Shown: positions 26,021-35,784, counted from the stretch's first letter. The stretch is DNA of 64,000 bases from Fumia sp045615345 (GCA_045615345.1 JAZLER010000023.1:1-64000); one strand, 5' to 3'. A program made the numbers and translations. Notes: generated by a model not told the origin, from the sequence alone.

Positions 26021-27303
26021 TAAAAACGCACCTTTATAGAATTTGCATGGGCTGTAAGCCCTTCTTTTTCAGCTAATGTAACAATATCATCGTGTGCTTT
26101 CTTCAAAGCATCTTCGGTATAGTAGATATAGCTTGTCTTCTTGATAAACGCATCAACAGAAAGCGGAGAGAAAAATCTTGCAGTACCACTTGTAGGAAGC
26201 ACATGGTTAGGTCCTGCATAGTAGTCACCCAAAGGCTCGGGAGCATATTTACCAAGGAAAATAGAACCTGCATTGTCAAGCTTACCGATATATTCCATAG
26301 GATTTTCCATCATAACCTCAAGATGTTCGGGCGCAATTTCATTAGCAAGTTCAATTGCTTTTTCTTTTGTATCGCAAACAATAATTGCACCGAAATCAGA
26401 AAGTGATTTCTTGATAATGTCGCGTCTTGAGAGGTTTTCAACCTGTAAAGCAAGTTCCTTTACAGTTTCTTTTGCTATATTTTCATCCGTTGTAACCAGG
26501 ATAGATGAAGCTAAAACATCATGTTCTGCCTGACTCATCAAATCCGCCGCAAGGAACTTAGGACTTGCAGTAGAATCAGCCATTACAAGGATTTCACTCG
26601 GTCCTGCTATCATATCGATATCAACAACACCATAAAGAAGTTTCTTTGCAGTTGCCACAAAGATGTTACCGGGGCCAACAATTTTGTCAACCTTGGGAAC
26701 AGTTTCAGTACCATAGGCAAGTGCTGCAACAGCTTGTGCACCACCGAGTAAGAATACACGGTCTACACCGCAGATAGCAGCAGCAACTAAAATATCAGGG
26801 TTAGCTTTACCCTCTTTTGTAGGAGGAGTAACCATAATAATTTCCTTGACACCTGCAATTTTAGCAGGGATAGCATTCATTAAAACAGAAGAAGGATAAG
26901 CGGCCGTTCCGCCGGGAACATAAAGTCCTACTCTTTCAAGTCCCCTGATGCGCTGACCTAAGATAACGCCGTCATCTTTAGGGTTAATAAAGCTTTGCTG
27001 TTTCTGTCTGTTATGAAAATCAGCAATATTCTCCTGAGCATTCAAAAGCGCAGAAACGAAACTCTCATCAGCATTTGTGAGTGCATCGTTAATCTCATCT
27101 CTTGAAACCTCAATAGCAGGCGGAAGTTTTCCGTCAAACTTTAATGTATATTCGCAAACAGCTTTATCTCCGTTTGTTCTTACATTTTCTATAATCTCAG
27201 AAACGATGGTGGTAACCTTTCTGTCAACCTCACCGCTTCTTGAACGAAGTGAGTTTAAAAACTCTTTTTCATCTTTACCGTTTGCTTTAACAATTGGTAA
27301 CAT
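26020..27303 (-). CDS. hisD: Histidinol dehydrogenase
   Basis: Zinc-dependent NAD enzyme carrying out the last two oxidations to histidine. 427 residues: VGLYVPGGTAAYPSSVLMNA near 130, NAD-binding IVGPGNIFVATAKK, the family signature around DMIAGPSEILVMAD near 245, the metal/catalytic QAEHD and APEHLEV motifs, and C-terminal GPNHVLPTSGTARFFSPL. Normal length. Located 11 bases after hisG. Confidence 0.97.
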   Translation of the reverse strand: MLPIVKANGKDEKEFLNSLRSRSGEVDRKVTTIVSEIIENVRTNGDKAVCEYTLKFDGKLPPAIEVSRDEINDALTNADESFVSALLNAQENIADFHNRQKQQSFINPKDDGVILGQRIRGLERVGLYVPGGTAAYPSSVLMNAIPAKIAGVKEIIMVTPPTKEGKANPDILVAAAICGVDRVFLLGGAQAVAALAYGTETVPKVDKIVGPGNIFVATAKKLLYGVVDIDMIAGPSEILVMADSTASPKFLAADLMSQAEHDVLASSILVTTDENIAKETVKELALQVENLSRRDIIKKSLSDFGAIIVCDTKEKAIELANEIAPEHLEVMMENPMEYIGKLDNAGSIFLGKYAPEPLGDYYAGPNHVLPTSGTARFFSPLSVDAFIKKTSYIYYTEDALKKAHDDIVTLAEKEGLTAHANSIKVRF

Positions 27304-27314
27304 TTCATTTCCTC

Positions 27315-27959
27315 CTATTTTACAGAACCTTTCTGGATATCTTCAATAAAACTTTCAAGTTCTTCTTTTCTTAGTTTCATTGAAGCTGTATTTACAATAA
27401 GTCTTGCCGAGATGTAAGCCACATCTTCAGTAACTTCAAGTCCGTTTTCCTTTAAGGTGGTACCTGTTTCAACAATATCAATGATACCATCCGAAAGCCC
27501 TACAAGCGGCGCAAGCTCTACAGAACCTTCAATTTTGATAATCTCGATATCCATACCCTTTTCAGCAAAGTATTCCCTTGCTACATTGGGGTATTTTGTG
27601 GCAATTCGTTTAATGTTGTAACCACTGTAAAAATCGGAACCTTTTTTTACAGCAAGGGCAAACTTACATTTTCCGAAACCTAAATTGGCAACTTCAAAGA
27701 AGCTTCCGCCGTGCTCCATAATGGTGTCTTTGCCGACAACACCTATGTCACAAACACCGTGCTCAACATAAGTGATAACATCAGCAGCCTTTGCTAAAAC
27801 TACTTCGATATTCTTATCGGGAATCTGTAAAATCAGCTTTCTTCCTTTATTCAAAAGCTCTTCACAGTCATAACCGAGTCTTTCAAAAATCGCTACTGTG
27901 TCTTTTTCAAGTCTGCCTTTTGTGAGGGCGATGCGTATTGGTCTTGTAAACTTGCTCAT
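27315..27959 (-). CDS. hisG: ATP phosphoribosyltransferase, short catalytic subunit
   Basis: Commits ATP and PRPP to histidine synthesis. At 214 residues it is the short form that lacks the C-terminal regulatory domain and requires HisZ. Seen: IRIALTKGRLEKDTVAIFERLG, CDIGVVGKDTIMEHGG, and the PRPP-binding DIVETGTTLKENGLE. It overlaps the hisZ stop by four bases, in keeping with a fixed HisZ-HisG complex. Confidence 0.96.
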   Translation of the reverse strand: MSKFTRPIRIALTKGRLEKDTVAIFERLGYDCEELLNKGRKLILQIPDKNIEVVLAKAADVITYVEHGVCDIGVVGKDTIMEHGGSFFEVANLGFGKCKFALAVKKGSDFYSGYNIKRIATKYPNVAREYFAEKGMDIEIIKIEGSVELAPLVGLSDGIIDIVETGTTLKENGLEVTEDVAYISARLIVNTASMKLRKEELESFIEDIQKGSVK

Positions 27960-29134
27960 GCCTTCACCTCCACAATATCTTCACGAACAATATAAATATT
28001 CTCTATTCCCTTTTCTTTTGCATATTTCTGTGATTCTTCAAAGGTATCAAACACAGAAAGTTCAGCTTTGAAACCTGCATCAGTAAGTCGTTTAATCTGT
28101 AAAAGTCCTTTTACTTCATAACCTTCTTCCGAGAACACGAGTACATCGGATGGTTCAAGCTTGTTACCTTCATAATCCATCATACCAGCAACAGCATCAA
28201 CATCGATACCAAAGCCAACAGCAGGAAGATTTACCCCATAATCAGAAAGCAGTGTATCATATCGTCCGCCAACAAGTGCTGTACTTCCAAAACCTTTAAG
28301 ATATCCTTTAAAAACAATACCTGTGTAGTAATCATTTCTTGTAACGATACCAAGGTCAAGGGAAATTTTATCAGCAAAACCTAACTGTTTTAAGTCTTTG
28401 TAAAGCTTTTTAAGGTAATTTAATTCTTTGCCTGCAAACAGTTCTTTTGCCTTTTCAAAAACTTCTTCCCCACCAAACAATGCAGGAAGCGCTTTCAAAG
28501 CTGAAGCTACCTCACGATTTTCATATTTATCAAGCTTGTCGTTAAGCGCAGGATAGTTTTTGGATTCAATTAAAAATCTTATTTCATCCTTTTCATCTTC
28601 AGGAAGATTAAGCTTTTTAATAAGTGAATTGAAAAATCCGATATGACCGATTTCTATTCTGTAATCACTTACTCCACACGCTTCTAAAGCTTCTGCGGCA
28701 GTTGAAATAACCTCAAGGTCGGTTTTTCCGGGACCTGCACCGATAAGCTCAATACCTGCCTGAACAACCTCATCACTTCGACCGCTGAGCGCAGGATTAA
28801 TCATATAAACACTCTGGTTATAAAACAGTCTGAAAGGAAGAGAATGACCTTTAAGTCTTGTTGCCGCAAGTCTTGCTATAGGCATTGTAAGGTCAGGGCG
28901 CACAGTGAGTATGCGTCCTTTAAGGTCGGTAAGTTTGTACATTCTTTCCTGAGGAATACCATGCTCGGGAGAATTGAAAACATCGTAAAATTCAATCCCG
29001 GGAGTTACTACTTCGGAATAACCTCTCGAAGTGAACAATTCTTTGAGACATTTCTCAGTTTTTCTTCTTGCAATACAATCCTCAAATAAAGTATCGCGTG
29101 TACCCTCAGGGGTTATCAGCCTGTTTTTCAACAT
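27956..29134 (-). CDS. hisZ: ATP phosphoribosyltransferase regulatory subunit (HisRS-like)
   Basis: Histidyl-tRNA synthetase paralogue that binds HisG and confers histidine feedback. 392 residues; retains class II motif 2-like VRPDLTMPIARLAATRL and the HisRS-type GGRYDTLLSDYG, but lacks the anticodon-binding region of a true HisRS, ending with a short alpha/beta segment. First gene of the his operon, about 27 bases from the predicted transcription start and next to the operator at 29155-29174. Confidence 0.94.
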   Translation of the reverse strand: MLKNRLITPEGTRDTLFEDCIARRKTEKCLKELFTSRGYSEVVTPGIEFYDVFNSPEHGIPQERMYKLTDLKGRILTVRPDLTMPIARLAATRLKGHSLPFRLFYNQSVYMINPALSGRSDEVVQAGIELIGAGPGKTDLEVISTAAEALEACGVSDYRIEIGHIGFFNSLIKKLNLPEDEKDEIRFLIESKNYPALNDKLDKYENREVASALKALPALFGGEEVFEKAKELFAGKELNYLKKLYKDLKQLGFADKISLDLGIVTRNDYYTGIVFKGYLKGFGSTALVGGRYDTLLSDYGVNLPAVGFGIDVDAVAGMMDYEGNKLEPSDVLVFSEEGYEVKGLLQIKRLTDAGFKAELSVFDTFEESQKYAKEKGIENIYIVREDIVEVKA

Positions 29135-29154
29135 AATTATTTAGCCCTTTCACT

Positions 29155-29174
29155 TTAGTATGCTAACATAGTAA
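29155..29174. promoter_or_regulatory. Putative operator over the his promoter
   Basis: Inverted repeat TTAGTATG / CATAGTAA with a CTAA centre (7 of 8 positions symmetric). It covers the -10 box and the expected start of the his transcript, the position of a steric repressor site. A TrpR/YerC-type his repressor is a candidate binder by analogy only; no such gene is in the window. Confidence 0.55.
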
Positions 29175-29196
29175 CATAATGTAGTGAGTTTGTCAA
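29168..29196 (-). promoter_or_regulatory. Strong promoter of the his operon
   Basis: Minus strand: consensus -35 TTGACA (29191-29196), 17-base spacer, -10 TACTAT (29168-29173). The leader is about 27 bases, too short for a T-box or a large riboswitch. Confidence 0.8.
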
Positions 29197-29268
29197 TGGT
29201 TTATGCAATTTTCATAAAGAATAACAACAAAAGATATTCAAAATAACTTGCACTTGGTAACATTGCTG

Positions 29269-32200
29269 TTAAAAGAAGGTCATCTGGCTTGTTTTTGGCA
29301 GCCCTGCAAGTGCACCTGCTTCTTCAAGCATTTCAATTACCGATTTGGAAACTCCGGAACGAGTCTGTACTTCGTCAACCGAAATATAAGGACCTTGTTC
29401 CCCTGCTTCCTGTAACCCTCTTGCCGCCGCTTCACCAAGGCCTTTGAGTGCTGTAAACGGCAGACGAATCTTTCCGTCTTCAATTACATACTTTGTGGCA
29501 TGGGATTTAAATAAATCAACCGGCAAGAATTCGTAACCTCTGCAAAGCATCTCATTGATAATAAGAAGCGTGTTGTAAACATCTTCTTCTTTAACAGAGC
29601 GTTCCATATCTCTGAGTTGTGTAAGTCTTGCACGACAGGCGTTCTTGCCTGCAACAGCCGTTTCCGCCTCAAGGTCGCCACCACGCACTGTAAAGAACGC
29701 GGCATAATACTCAAGCGGATAATAAACTTTGTACCAACCGAGCCTTATAGCCGCGATAACATAAGCCGCCGCATGGGCTTTCGGGAACATATACTTGATT
29801 TTAAAGCAACTGTCCACATACCACTGCGGAACATCGTGATTAAGCATATCCTCAACCATTTCTTCTGTGAGAAGTTTGGTTGCCTTACCCTTACGGGTAA
29901 TCTCCATAATCTTAAACGCAAGCTTGGGTTCAAGACCTTTATGTAAAAGATAAGACATATTACTGTCACGGGTACCGATAACTTCCGAAATTGTACAGAT
30001 TTTCTGGTCGATTAAGTCTTTCGCGTTACCGAGCCATACATCGGTACCGTGAGAAAGTCCTGAAATCTGCAAAAGGTCGGCAAAAGTTTTCGGTTGCGCT
30101 TCTTCGAGCATTCCTCGTACAAAAGGAGTACCCATTTCAGGAAGCGATAAAGTACCGGTATTACTGAAAATCTCATCCGGAGTAACTCCAATAGCTTCGG
30201 TTGAAGTAAAGAGAGAAATAACTTTTTTATCGCTCATTGAAACATCCATAACCTTGACCCCTGTCATATCCTCAATATGCTTATACAGGGTCGGAACATC
30301 GTGACCGAGTTCGTCAAGCTTCAAAATAGTATCATGCAGCGAATGGAAGTCGAAATGAGTGGTAAGGATATCGGAATCTGCTTTATCAGCAGGATGCTGA
30401 ATGGGACAGAAATCATAAACCTCATAGTCAGACGGAATAACAACCATACCACCGGGATGCTGACCTGTGGTGCGTTTTACTCCCTCACATCCTTTTGCAA
30501 GACGGAGTTCTTCCGATTTATGGATTACCTTACCTCTTTCCTCAAGGTAATTCAGTACAAATCCGTACGCCGTTTTTTCAGCAACAGTAGAGATAGTACC
30601 TGCCTTGAATACATGGTCAGAACCGAAAAGTTCTTCTGTGTATTTATGCACATAGCTCTGATATTCACCCGAAAAGTTCAAGTCGATATCAGGCTCTTTG
30701 TCACCGTCAAACCCTAAGAAGGTTTCAAACGGGATATCGTGGCCATCCTGATTAAGTTTTGCACCACACTGAGGACATACCTTTTCAGGGAGGTCAAACC
30801 CCGAGCCGTACTCCCCTTTTGTAAAGAATTCACTCCACTGACATTCGGGACACACATAGTGTGGTGCTAATGGATTTACCTCTGAAATACCAGCCATTGT
30901 CGCTACGAACGAAGAACCAACCGAACCTCGTGAACCTACTAAGTACCCGTGTTCTTCGGAGTAGTGTACAAGCTTTTGTGCAATCATATAAAGCACTGCA
31001 AATCCGTGGTTTATGATGGAATCAAGCTCACGCTGTAAGCGGTTTTTAACTATATCAGGCATATCTTTGCCGTACATTTTCTCAGCTCTTGCCCATGTGA
31101 TTTGTCTGAGTTCCTCATCAGCCCCCTCGATATTCGGAGGGAATGTACCTTTGGGAATAGGACGGACATCCGGGTCAACCATATCGGCAATTTTATTCGG
31201 GTTTTCAACTACAACCTCGTAGGCTTTTTTCTCACCCAGATACTCAAATTCCTTAAGCATTTCTTCAGTTGTACGCAGAAATAATGGTGCTTGCTGGTCG
31301 GCATCCTTAAACTTCATACCCGCCATAAGCACAGCTCTGAAAACGGCATCCTCGGGTTTTAAGAAATGCACATCCCCTGTCGCAACAACAGGTTTTCCGA
31401 GTTTTTCACCGATAGCAACAATCGTCTTGTTGAATTCCTCAAGCTGACTGCGGTCGGTTGCCTGACCGTTAGCAAGCATAAATTCATTGTTACCGATAGG
31501 CTGAATTTCAAGATAATCGTAAAAGTCGGCAATTTCGCAAAGTTCGTCAAAGCTCTTGCCCTCAACAACTGAGTGGAAAAGCTCGCCTGCCTCACACGCA
31601 CTGCCGATTAAAAGTCCTTCACGATGCTTGATTATCTCAGACTTTGGTGTACGCGGATGACGATGAAAGTATTTCACATGAGCAAAGGAAACAAGCTTGT
31701 ATAGGTTTTTAAGCCCAACACTGTTCTTTACAAGAATAATCTGGTGATAGCTTTTAAGCTGTTTCGGGTCATTGCCTGCAATTGATGTATTTATTTTTGA
31801 AATATTGTCAATTTCATTATCAGTTTTTAATTTTTCAAGCATCTTTATAAAGATGTATGCAAGAACCTCAGCATCGTCACAGGCTCTGTGGTGGTTAAAT
31901 TCGGGAAGCTCTAAATGTTTTGCAATAATATCAAGCTTATGCTTTGAAAGTTCAGGATAAAGACTTCTTGAAAGCACAAGAGTATCGACAGAAGTGTATT
32001 TAAACTCCACATTATAGCGCTCTGCACAGGCTTTCATAAATCCCATATCAAAGGAGGCGTTATGAGCAACCAAAGGTCTTCGCCCTGCAAACTCCATAAA
32101 AGATTTAAGTGCCTCTTCATCCATCGGTGCATCCTTTACCATCTCATCAGTGATAGAAGTAAGCTCCGAGATTTTAGGCGGAATGGGACGCTCAGGGTTT

Positions 32201-33612
32201 ACAAAGGTATTGAATCGATCCTTGATTTCCCCATTTTTTACAAGTACAGCACCAATTTCTGTAAGTCTGTCGTTTTTAGCAGAAAGGCCTGTGGTTTCAA
32301 CATCAAATACAACAAACTCACCGTCAAAACTCTCATCGTTGTTGCCGTTAACCGCGGTAATGCAGTCGTTTACAAAGTAATCCTCAACGCCGTAGATTAC
32401 TTTAAAATCTCCGCCGCCTTTTCTTATATCGTCAACGCAATTCATAGCTTCAGGGAATGCCTGAACAACGCCATGGTCGGTAATTGCAACAGCCTTATGT
32501 CCCCATTTATAAGCGGTTTTTATAATATCGGAAGTTTCAGCTACACCATCCATCATAGACATCTTGGTATGACAGTGAAGCTCAACGCGTTTAGTTTCGG
32601 CATCATCAGTCTTATTTACCTTTTTGACCGTCATAATATCATAAGGTTTTATTGAAATTTCCTTGTCATATTTATCGTCAACAACATCGCCTTTTACAAG
32701 AATGGTAGTTCCTTTTTTAAGACAGTCATACTTTTCTTGCTTTTTCACATCATCAATAATCTTCATAGTATTTGATGATGTGTAGTCGGTAAAATTATAA
32801 GTTAAAATTACCTTTGTACCATCTCTTGTGACACGGCTGTCGGTCGCGAAAATATCACCCCATACGGTAACAGTACCACTCATGGAGTTTACTTCTTTTA
32901 ACGGAATCGGTTTATCAGTAATCTTTTTACCCTTCAAAAGCATAGCGCCTTCGTTTAAAAATTGCATACCGGTAAAATCAATGGTAACTTCCTGAGGCTC
33001 ATCCTTTACAGCGGTATTGCGTTTGAATCCCCCACTGTTACCAACAAAAAATGGTCTGTCATTTGCAGGAGCTTTGGGAGGTGGCGGCAATTCCTTTACA
33101 CGCATCACGGGAGGTTCGGGAATATCTTCAGGATTTATCTCTTCTACCCCTTCAAACTCTACTTTGACATTTTTAGAAAAATGCTCAAAAATAATCTTTT
33201 CAAGGTGTTTGTCTGCTCCGCCTTTCAAAAGCATAGATTTTCCACCGTTTTTAAGGGATATATGTAAAGCTTCACCATCAAATGAGGCAGTTGCCCCTTC
33301 AAAAAATCCGTTTACAATTGCACAAACGCTTTTAAGCTCTGTCACAAGTGTGTCAAAGCAATTTTCGGAAAACATATCCGGTGTGTATTTTATAACAAGT
33401 TTTACATCAGAAATACCGGCATTCTCAGCTATCATTCGCTGACATTCCCAGATATCTTCAGTTTTGATAACTACCAAGCTTTTAGCATCAGCTTTAATCT
33501 TGCGTTCTTGAGCGTTGATGCTTATTTTTAAAACTTCGCAGTCTTTAAAAATACTGAACAACGGCTCTTTTATGTAATCGCCGAATATGGCGGTAAGTTT
33601 TCTTTCAGGCAC
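29269..33612 (-). CDS. polC: DNA polymerase III alpha subunit, Gram-positive PolC type
   Basis: Essential replicative polymerase of low-GC Gram-positives with built-in 3'-5' proofreading. 1447 residues, in order: N-terminal domains (1-230), OB fold (about 243-330), PHP domain starting VELHCHTKMSMMDG (343) interrupted by a DEDDh exonuclease (VVFDVETTGLSAKND, about 434-600), PHP remainder, polymerase core with a zinc-type CPEC/CPQC cluster and catalytic EPDIDLNFSGEYQ, and a C-terminal HhH/duplex-binding region. The start is GTG at 33612 (AAAGGAG seven bases before); an overlapping ATG is out of frame. Follows ispG by 12 bases. Confidence 0.98.
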   Translation of the reverse strand: MPERKLTAIFGDYIKEPLFSIFKDCEVLKISINAQERKIKADAKSLVVIKTEDIWECQRMIAENAGISDVKLVIKYTPDMFSENCFDTLVTELKSVCAIVNGFFEGATASFDGEALHISLKNGGKSMLLKGGADKHLEKIIFEHFSKNVKVEFEGVEEINPEDIPEPPVMRVKELPPPPKAPANDRPFFVGNSGGFKRNTAVKDEPQEVTIDFTGMQFLNEGAMLLKGKKITDKPIPLKEVNSMSGTVTVWGDIFATDSRVTRDGTKVILTYNFTDYTSSNTMKIIDDVKKQEKYDCLKKGTTILVKGDVVDDKYDKEISIKPYDIMTVKKVNKTDDAETKRVELHCHTKMSMMDGVAETSDIIKTAYKWGHKAVAITDHGVVQAFPEAMNCVDDIRKGGGDFKVIYGVEDYFVNDCITAVNGNNDESFDGEFVVFDVETTGLSAKNDRLTEIGAVLVKNGEIKDRFNTFVNPERPIPPKISELTSITDEMVKDAPMDEEALKSFMEFAGRRPLVAHNASFDMGFMKACAERYNVEFKYTSVDTLVLSRSLYPELSKHKLDIIAKHLELPEFNHHRACDDAEVLAYIFIKMLEKLKTDNEIDNISKINTSIAGNDPKQLKSYHQIILVKNSVGLKNLYKLVSFAHVKYFHRHPRTPKSEIIKHREGLLIGSACEAGELFHSVVEGKSFDELCEIADFYDYLEIQPIGNNEFMLANGQATDRSQLEEFNKTIVAIGEKLGKPVVATGDVHFLKPEDAVFRAVLMAGMKFKDADQQAPLFLRTTEEMLKEFEYLGEKKAYEVVVENPNKIADMVDPDVRPIPKGTFPPNIEGADEELRQITWARAEKMYGKDMPDIVKNRLQRELDSIINHGFAVLYMIAQKLVHYSEEHGYLVGSRGSVGSSFVATMAGISEVNPLAPHYVCPECQWSEFFTKGEYGSGFDLPEKVCPQCGAKLNQDGHDIPFETFLGFDGDKEPDIDLNFSGEYQSYVHKYTEELFGSDHVFKAGTISTVAEKTAYGFVLNYLEERGKVIHKSEELRLAKGCEGVKRTTGQHPGGMVVIPSDYEVYDFCPIQHPADKADSDILTTHFDFHSLHDTILKLDELGHDVPTLYKHIEDMTGVKVMDVSMSDKKVISLFTSTEAIGVTPDEIFSNTGTLSLPEMGTPFVRGMLEEAQPKTFADLLQISGLSHGTDVWLGNAKDLIDQKICTISEVIGTRDSNMSYLLHKGLEPKLAFKIMEITRKGKATKLLTEEMVEDMLNHDVPQWYVDSCFKIKYMFPKAHAAAYVIAAIRLGWYKVYYPLEYYAAFFTVRGGDLEAETAVAGKNACRARLTQLRDMERSVKEEDVYNTLLIINEMLCRGYEFLPVDLFKSHATKYVIEDGKIRLPFTALKGLGEAAARGLQEAGEQGPYISVDEVQTRSGVSKSVIEMLEEAGALAGLPKTSQMTFF

Positions 33613-33624
33613 ATTAATACTCCT

Positions 33625-34662
33625 TTAAAGTTTTTCAATTTCCTTCATAAGTTCATTTAAAATTTCATTTTCAGGTACTTTTCTTAAAATTTCACCTTTT
33701 TTGAAGATAACACCGCAGTTATCTCCACCTGCAATACCGATATCAGCTTCTTTTGCTTCACCGGGTCCGTTTACAACACATCCCATTACAGCAACTTTTA
33801 TAGGTTTATTAATTTTTGTAAGTTTTTCTTCAACCTGATTTGCAAGTGAAATAAGGTCAATTCTCGTTCTTCCACATGTGGGACAGGAAACAATCTGAGG
33901 TGCTTTGATAAGTCCGATACTCTTAAGAATATCTTTAGCAGCAGCAATTTCCCTTACAGGGTCGGCAGTAAGCGAAACCCTGATTGTATCGCCAATTCCA
34001 TCTATAAGAAGGCTTCCAATACCAATAGATGACTTGATAAGTCCCATTCTTTCGGTACCTGCCTCGGTAACGCCAAGATGAAGAGGATAACTGCATTTCT
34101 CAGCTAAAATCCTGTAAGCGTTTACCATAGTCTTTACATCGGAAGATTTTATAGAAATTACAATATCGTTAAAATCAAATTTTTCTAAAAGTCTTGCGTG
34201 ATAAAGTCCGCTCTCAACGAGTGCTTCAGCTGTCGGAGCACCGTATTTTGCAAGAATACTCTTTTCAACAGAACCCGAGTTTACCCCGATTCTTATTGGC
34301 ACCCCTGCTGTTTTACAAGCTAAAGCTACTTCCTTTACTCTGCTGTCGTCACCGATGTTACCTGGGTTTAAACGGATTTTGTCTATTCCCATTGCAACAG
34401 ATTCAAGCGCTAAACGGTAATCAAAATGAATATCAGCAACAAGCGGAATATTAACCTTTTCCTTGATTGCAGGAATAAGCTTTAATGCCTCTTTGTCAGG
34501 GATTGCGGCACGCACTATCTGACACCCTGCATCTTCTAAAGCCATAGCCTGTAAAACGCTTCCCTCAATATCGGTGCTCTTTGTGTTAAGCATCGACTGG
34601 ATATAAATATTTCCATCACCAAAGGTTATATTTTTAAGCTTTACGGGAGTTACTTTTCTCAT
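33625..34662 (-). CDS. ispG: 4-hydroxy-3-methylbut-2-enyl diphosphate synthase
   Basis: [4Fe-4S] enzyme of the MEP isoprenoid pathway, reducing MEcPP to HMBPP. 345 residues: N-terminal TIM barrel (VAIPDKEALKL, VADIHFDYRLALE, IRLNPGNIG) and C-terminal cluster domain with cysteines at about 260, 263 and 295 (SCPTCGRTRIDL; MGCVVNGPGEAKEAD). It leads a two-gene operon with polC, behind the promoter at 34703-34731. Confidence 0.97.
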   Translation of the reverse strand: MRKVTPVKLKNITFGDGNIYIQSMLNTKSTDIEGSVLQAMALEDAGCQIVRAAIPDKEALKLIPAIKEKVNIPLVADIHFDYRLALESVAMGIDKIRLNPGNIGDDSRVKEVALACKTAGVPIRIGVNSGSVEKSILAKYGAPTAEALVESGLYHARLLEKFDFNDIVISIKSSDVKTMVNAYRILAEKCSYPLHLGVTEAGTERMGLIKSSIGIGSLLIDGIGDTIRVSLTADPVREIAAAKDILKSIGLIKAPQIVSCPTCGRTRIDLISLANQVEEKLTKINKPIKVAVMGCVVNGPGEAKEADIGIAGGDNCGVIFKKGEILRKVPENEILNELMKEIEKL

Positions 34663-34702
34663 TAAAAATCACCGCTTTCTGTAATTTTTCGCATATAAAA
34701 TC

Positions 34703-34731
34703 ATTATACCATATTTAAAGAAACATTTCAA
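34703..34731 (-). promoter_or_regulatory. Promoter of ispG-polC
   Basis: Minus strand: -35 TTGAAA (34726-34731), 17-base spacer, -10 TATAAT (34703-34708) preceded by TGG. It begins within a few bases of the rseP terminator T-tract. Confidence 0.78.
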
Positions 34732-34735
34732 CAAA

Positions 34736-34759
34736 AAAGCCTCTTTTTTAAGAGGCTTT
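34736..34759 (-). terminator. Intrinsic terminator after rseP
   Basis: Perfect 10-bp stem AAAGCCTCTT/AAGAGGCTTT with a four-base loop, then TTTG on the minus strand. It ends the pyrH-to-rseP operon six bases after the rseP stop. Confidence 0.88.
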
Positions 34760-34765
34760 CAAATG

Positions 34766-35773
34766 TTATTTTACAAGTTTAACTATATCATTAAAAGTCA
34801 CAAAAATCATAAGGAGAATTACAAGTACAAACCCTGCAAAATGGATATAACCTTCGTGTTCGGGTTTTATAGGTTTTCTTCTTATGGCTTCAACAACTAA
34901 GAACAACAATCTTCCGCCGTCCAATGCAGGAACAGGCAAAATATTGAAAATACCAACATTAATAGTTATAAACGCGAGTAAAAGTATGAGATTAGGAATT
35001 CCCACCTTTGCAGCATCTCCGACTACCTGAGTCATACCGACAGGTCCCGATAAATCATTTACCGAAGCTTTTCCTGTAATCAGGTCGATAAGCGATATCC
35101 ATACAAGCCTGCCGATGCATATGGTATGTTTAGCAGAATAAGAAATAACGCTGAAAACATCTTTCTTAATAGGATAAACAGTTATCCCAAGCCCCTCGGA
35201 CGGGTCAAATTTAACAGACGGGAGGGTTGTTTTTTCCCCGTTTCTTTTAACAACCATCGAAAGGTCGCAGTCCTCATCGCGCATAAACTCGTAACTTATA
35301 TCGTTTGCAACGAATACCCTTCTGCCATTTACCTTTAAAATAGTGTCATCGGGCAAAATGCCACTCTCAGCAATCAAGGAGTCAGGAGAAACAGAAGAAA
35401 TTGTATTACTTGCAATATCGGCAGTTGTAGCAGTAATAATAGTGATTACCAGAAATCCAAGCAAAAGGTTCATTAAAGCTCCTGCAATAATTATAAAAAA
35501 GCGCTTTAATACATTCTGATTTCTGAAAGCTCTGGGGTCATCTGATATTGAGTCTTCCCCTTCCATGCTTACAAAACCTCCAATCGGTAATGCACGCACC
35601 GAATAAAGAGTTTCTTTCCCTCTTTTTTTAAAGATATGAGGACCCATACCTATTGAGAACTCATTTACCTTGACATTACAAAGCTTAGCAGCCATAAAAT
35701 GACCAAACTCATGGATTATAATAATCAAAAGAAAAATCAGTAAAGTAAGGATAATATTAAGAAAAGTTTGCAT
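34766..35773 (-). CDS. rseP: Site-2 membrane metalloprotease (RseP/RasP family)
   Basis: Intramembrane zinc protease of family M50B, cleaving anti-sigma factors and signal peptide remnants. 335 residues: first transmembrane helix carries HEFGH (H21, E22, H25), a central PDZ domain (about 115-190) lies between helices, and NILPVPALDGGRLL in a later helix gives the third metal ligand. FSIGMGPHIF after the first helix is family-typical. Last gene of the pyrH-frr-uppS-cdsA-dxr-rseP operon, a neighbourhood conserved in Firmicutes. Confidence 0.94.
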   Translation of the reverse strand: MQTFLNIILTLLIFLLIIIIHEFGHFMAAKLCNVKVNEFSIGMGPHIFKKRGKETLYSVRALPIGGFVSMEGEDSISDDPRAFRNQNVLKRFFIIIAGALMNLLLGFLVITIITATTADIASNTISSVSPDSLIAESGILPDDTILKVNGRRVFVANDISYEFMRDEDCDLSMVVKRNGEKTTLPSVKFDPSEGLGITVYPIKKDVFSVISYSAKHTICIGRLVWISLIDLITGKASVNDLSGPVGMTQVVGDAAKVGIPNLILLLAFITINVGIFNILPVPALDGGRLLFLVVEAIRRKPIKPEHEGYIHFAGFVLVILLMIFVTFNDIVKLVK

Positions 35774-35784
35774 TAAAAAACTCC

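Noticed and set aside
29197..29268. Terminator after polC
   Set aside because: No stable stem with a T-tract could be found on the minus strand in this gap; polC transcription may end elsewhere or read into the his promoter region.
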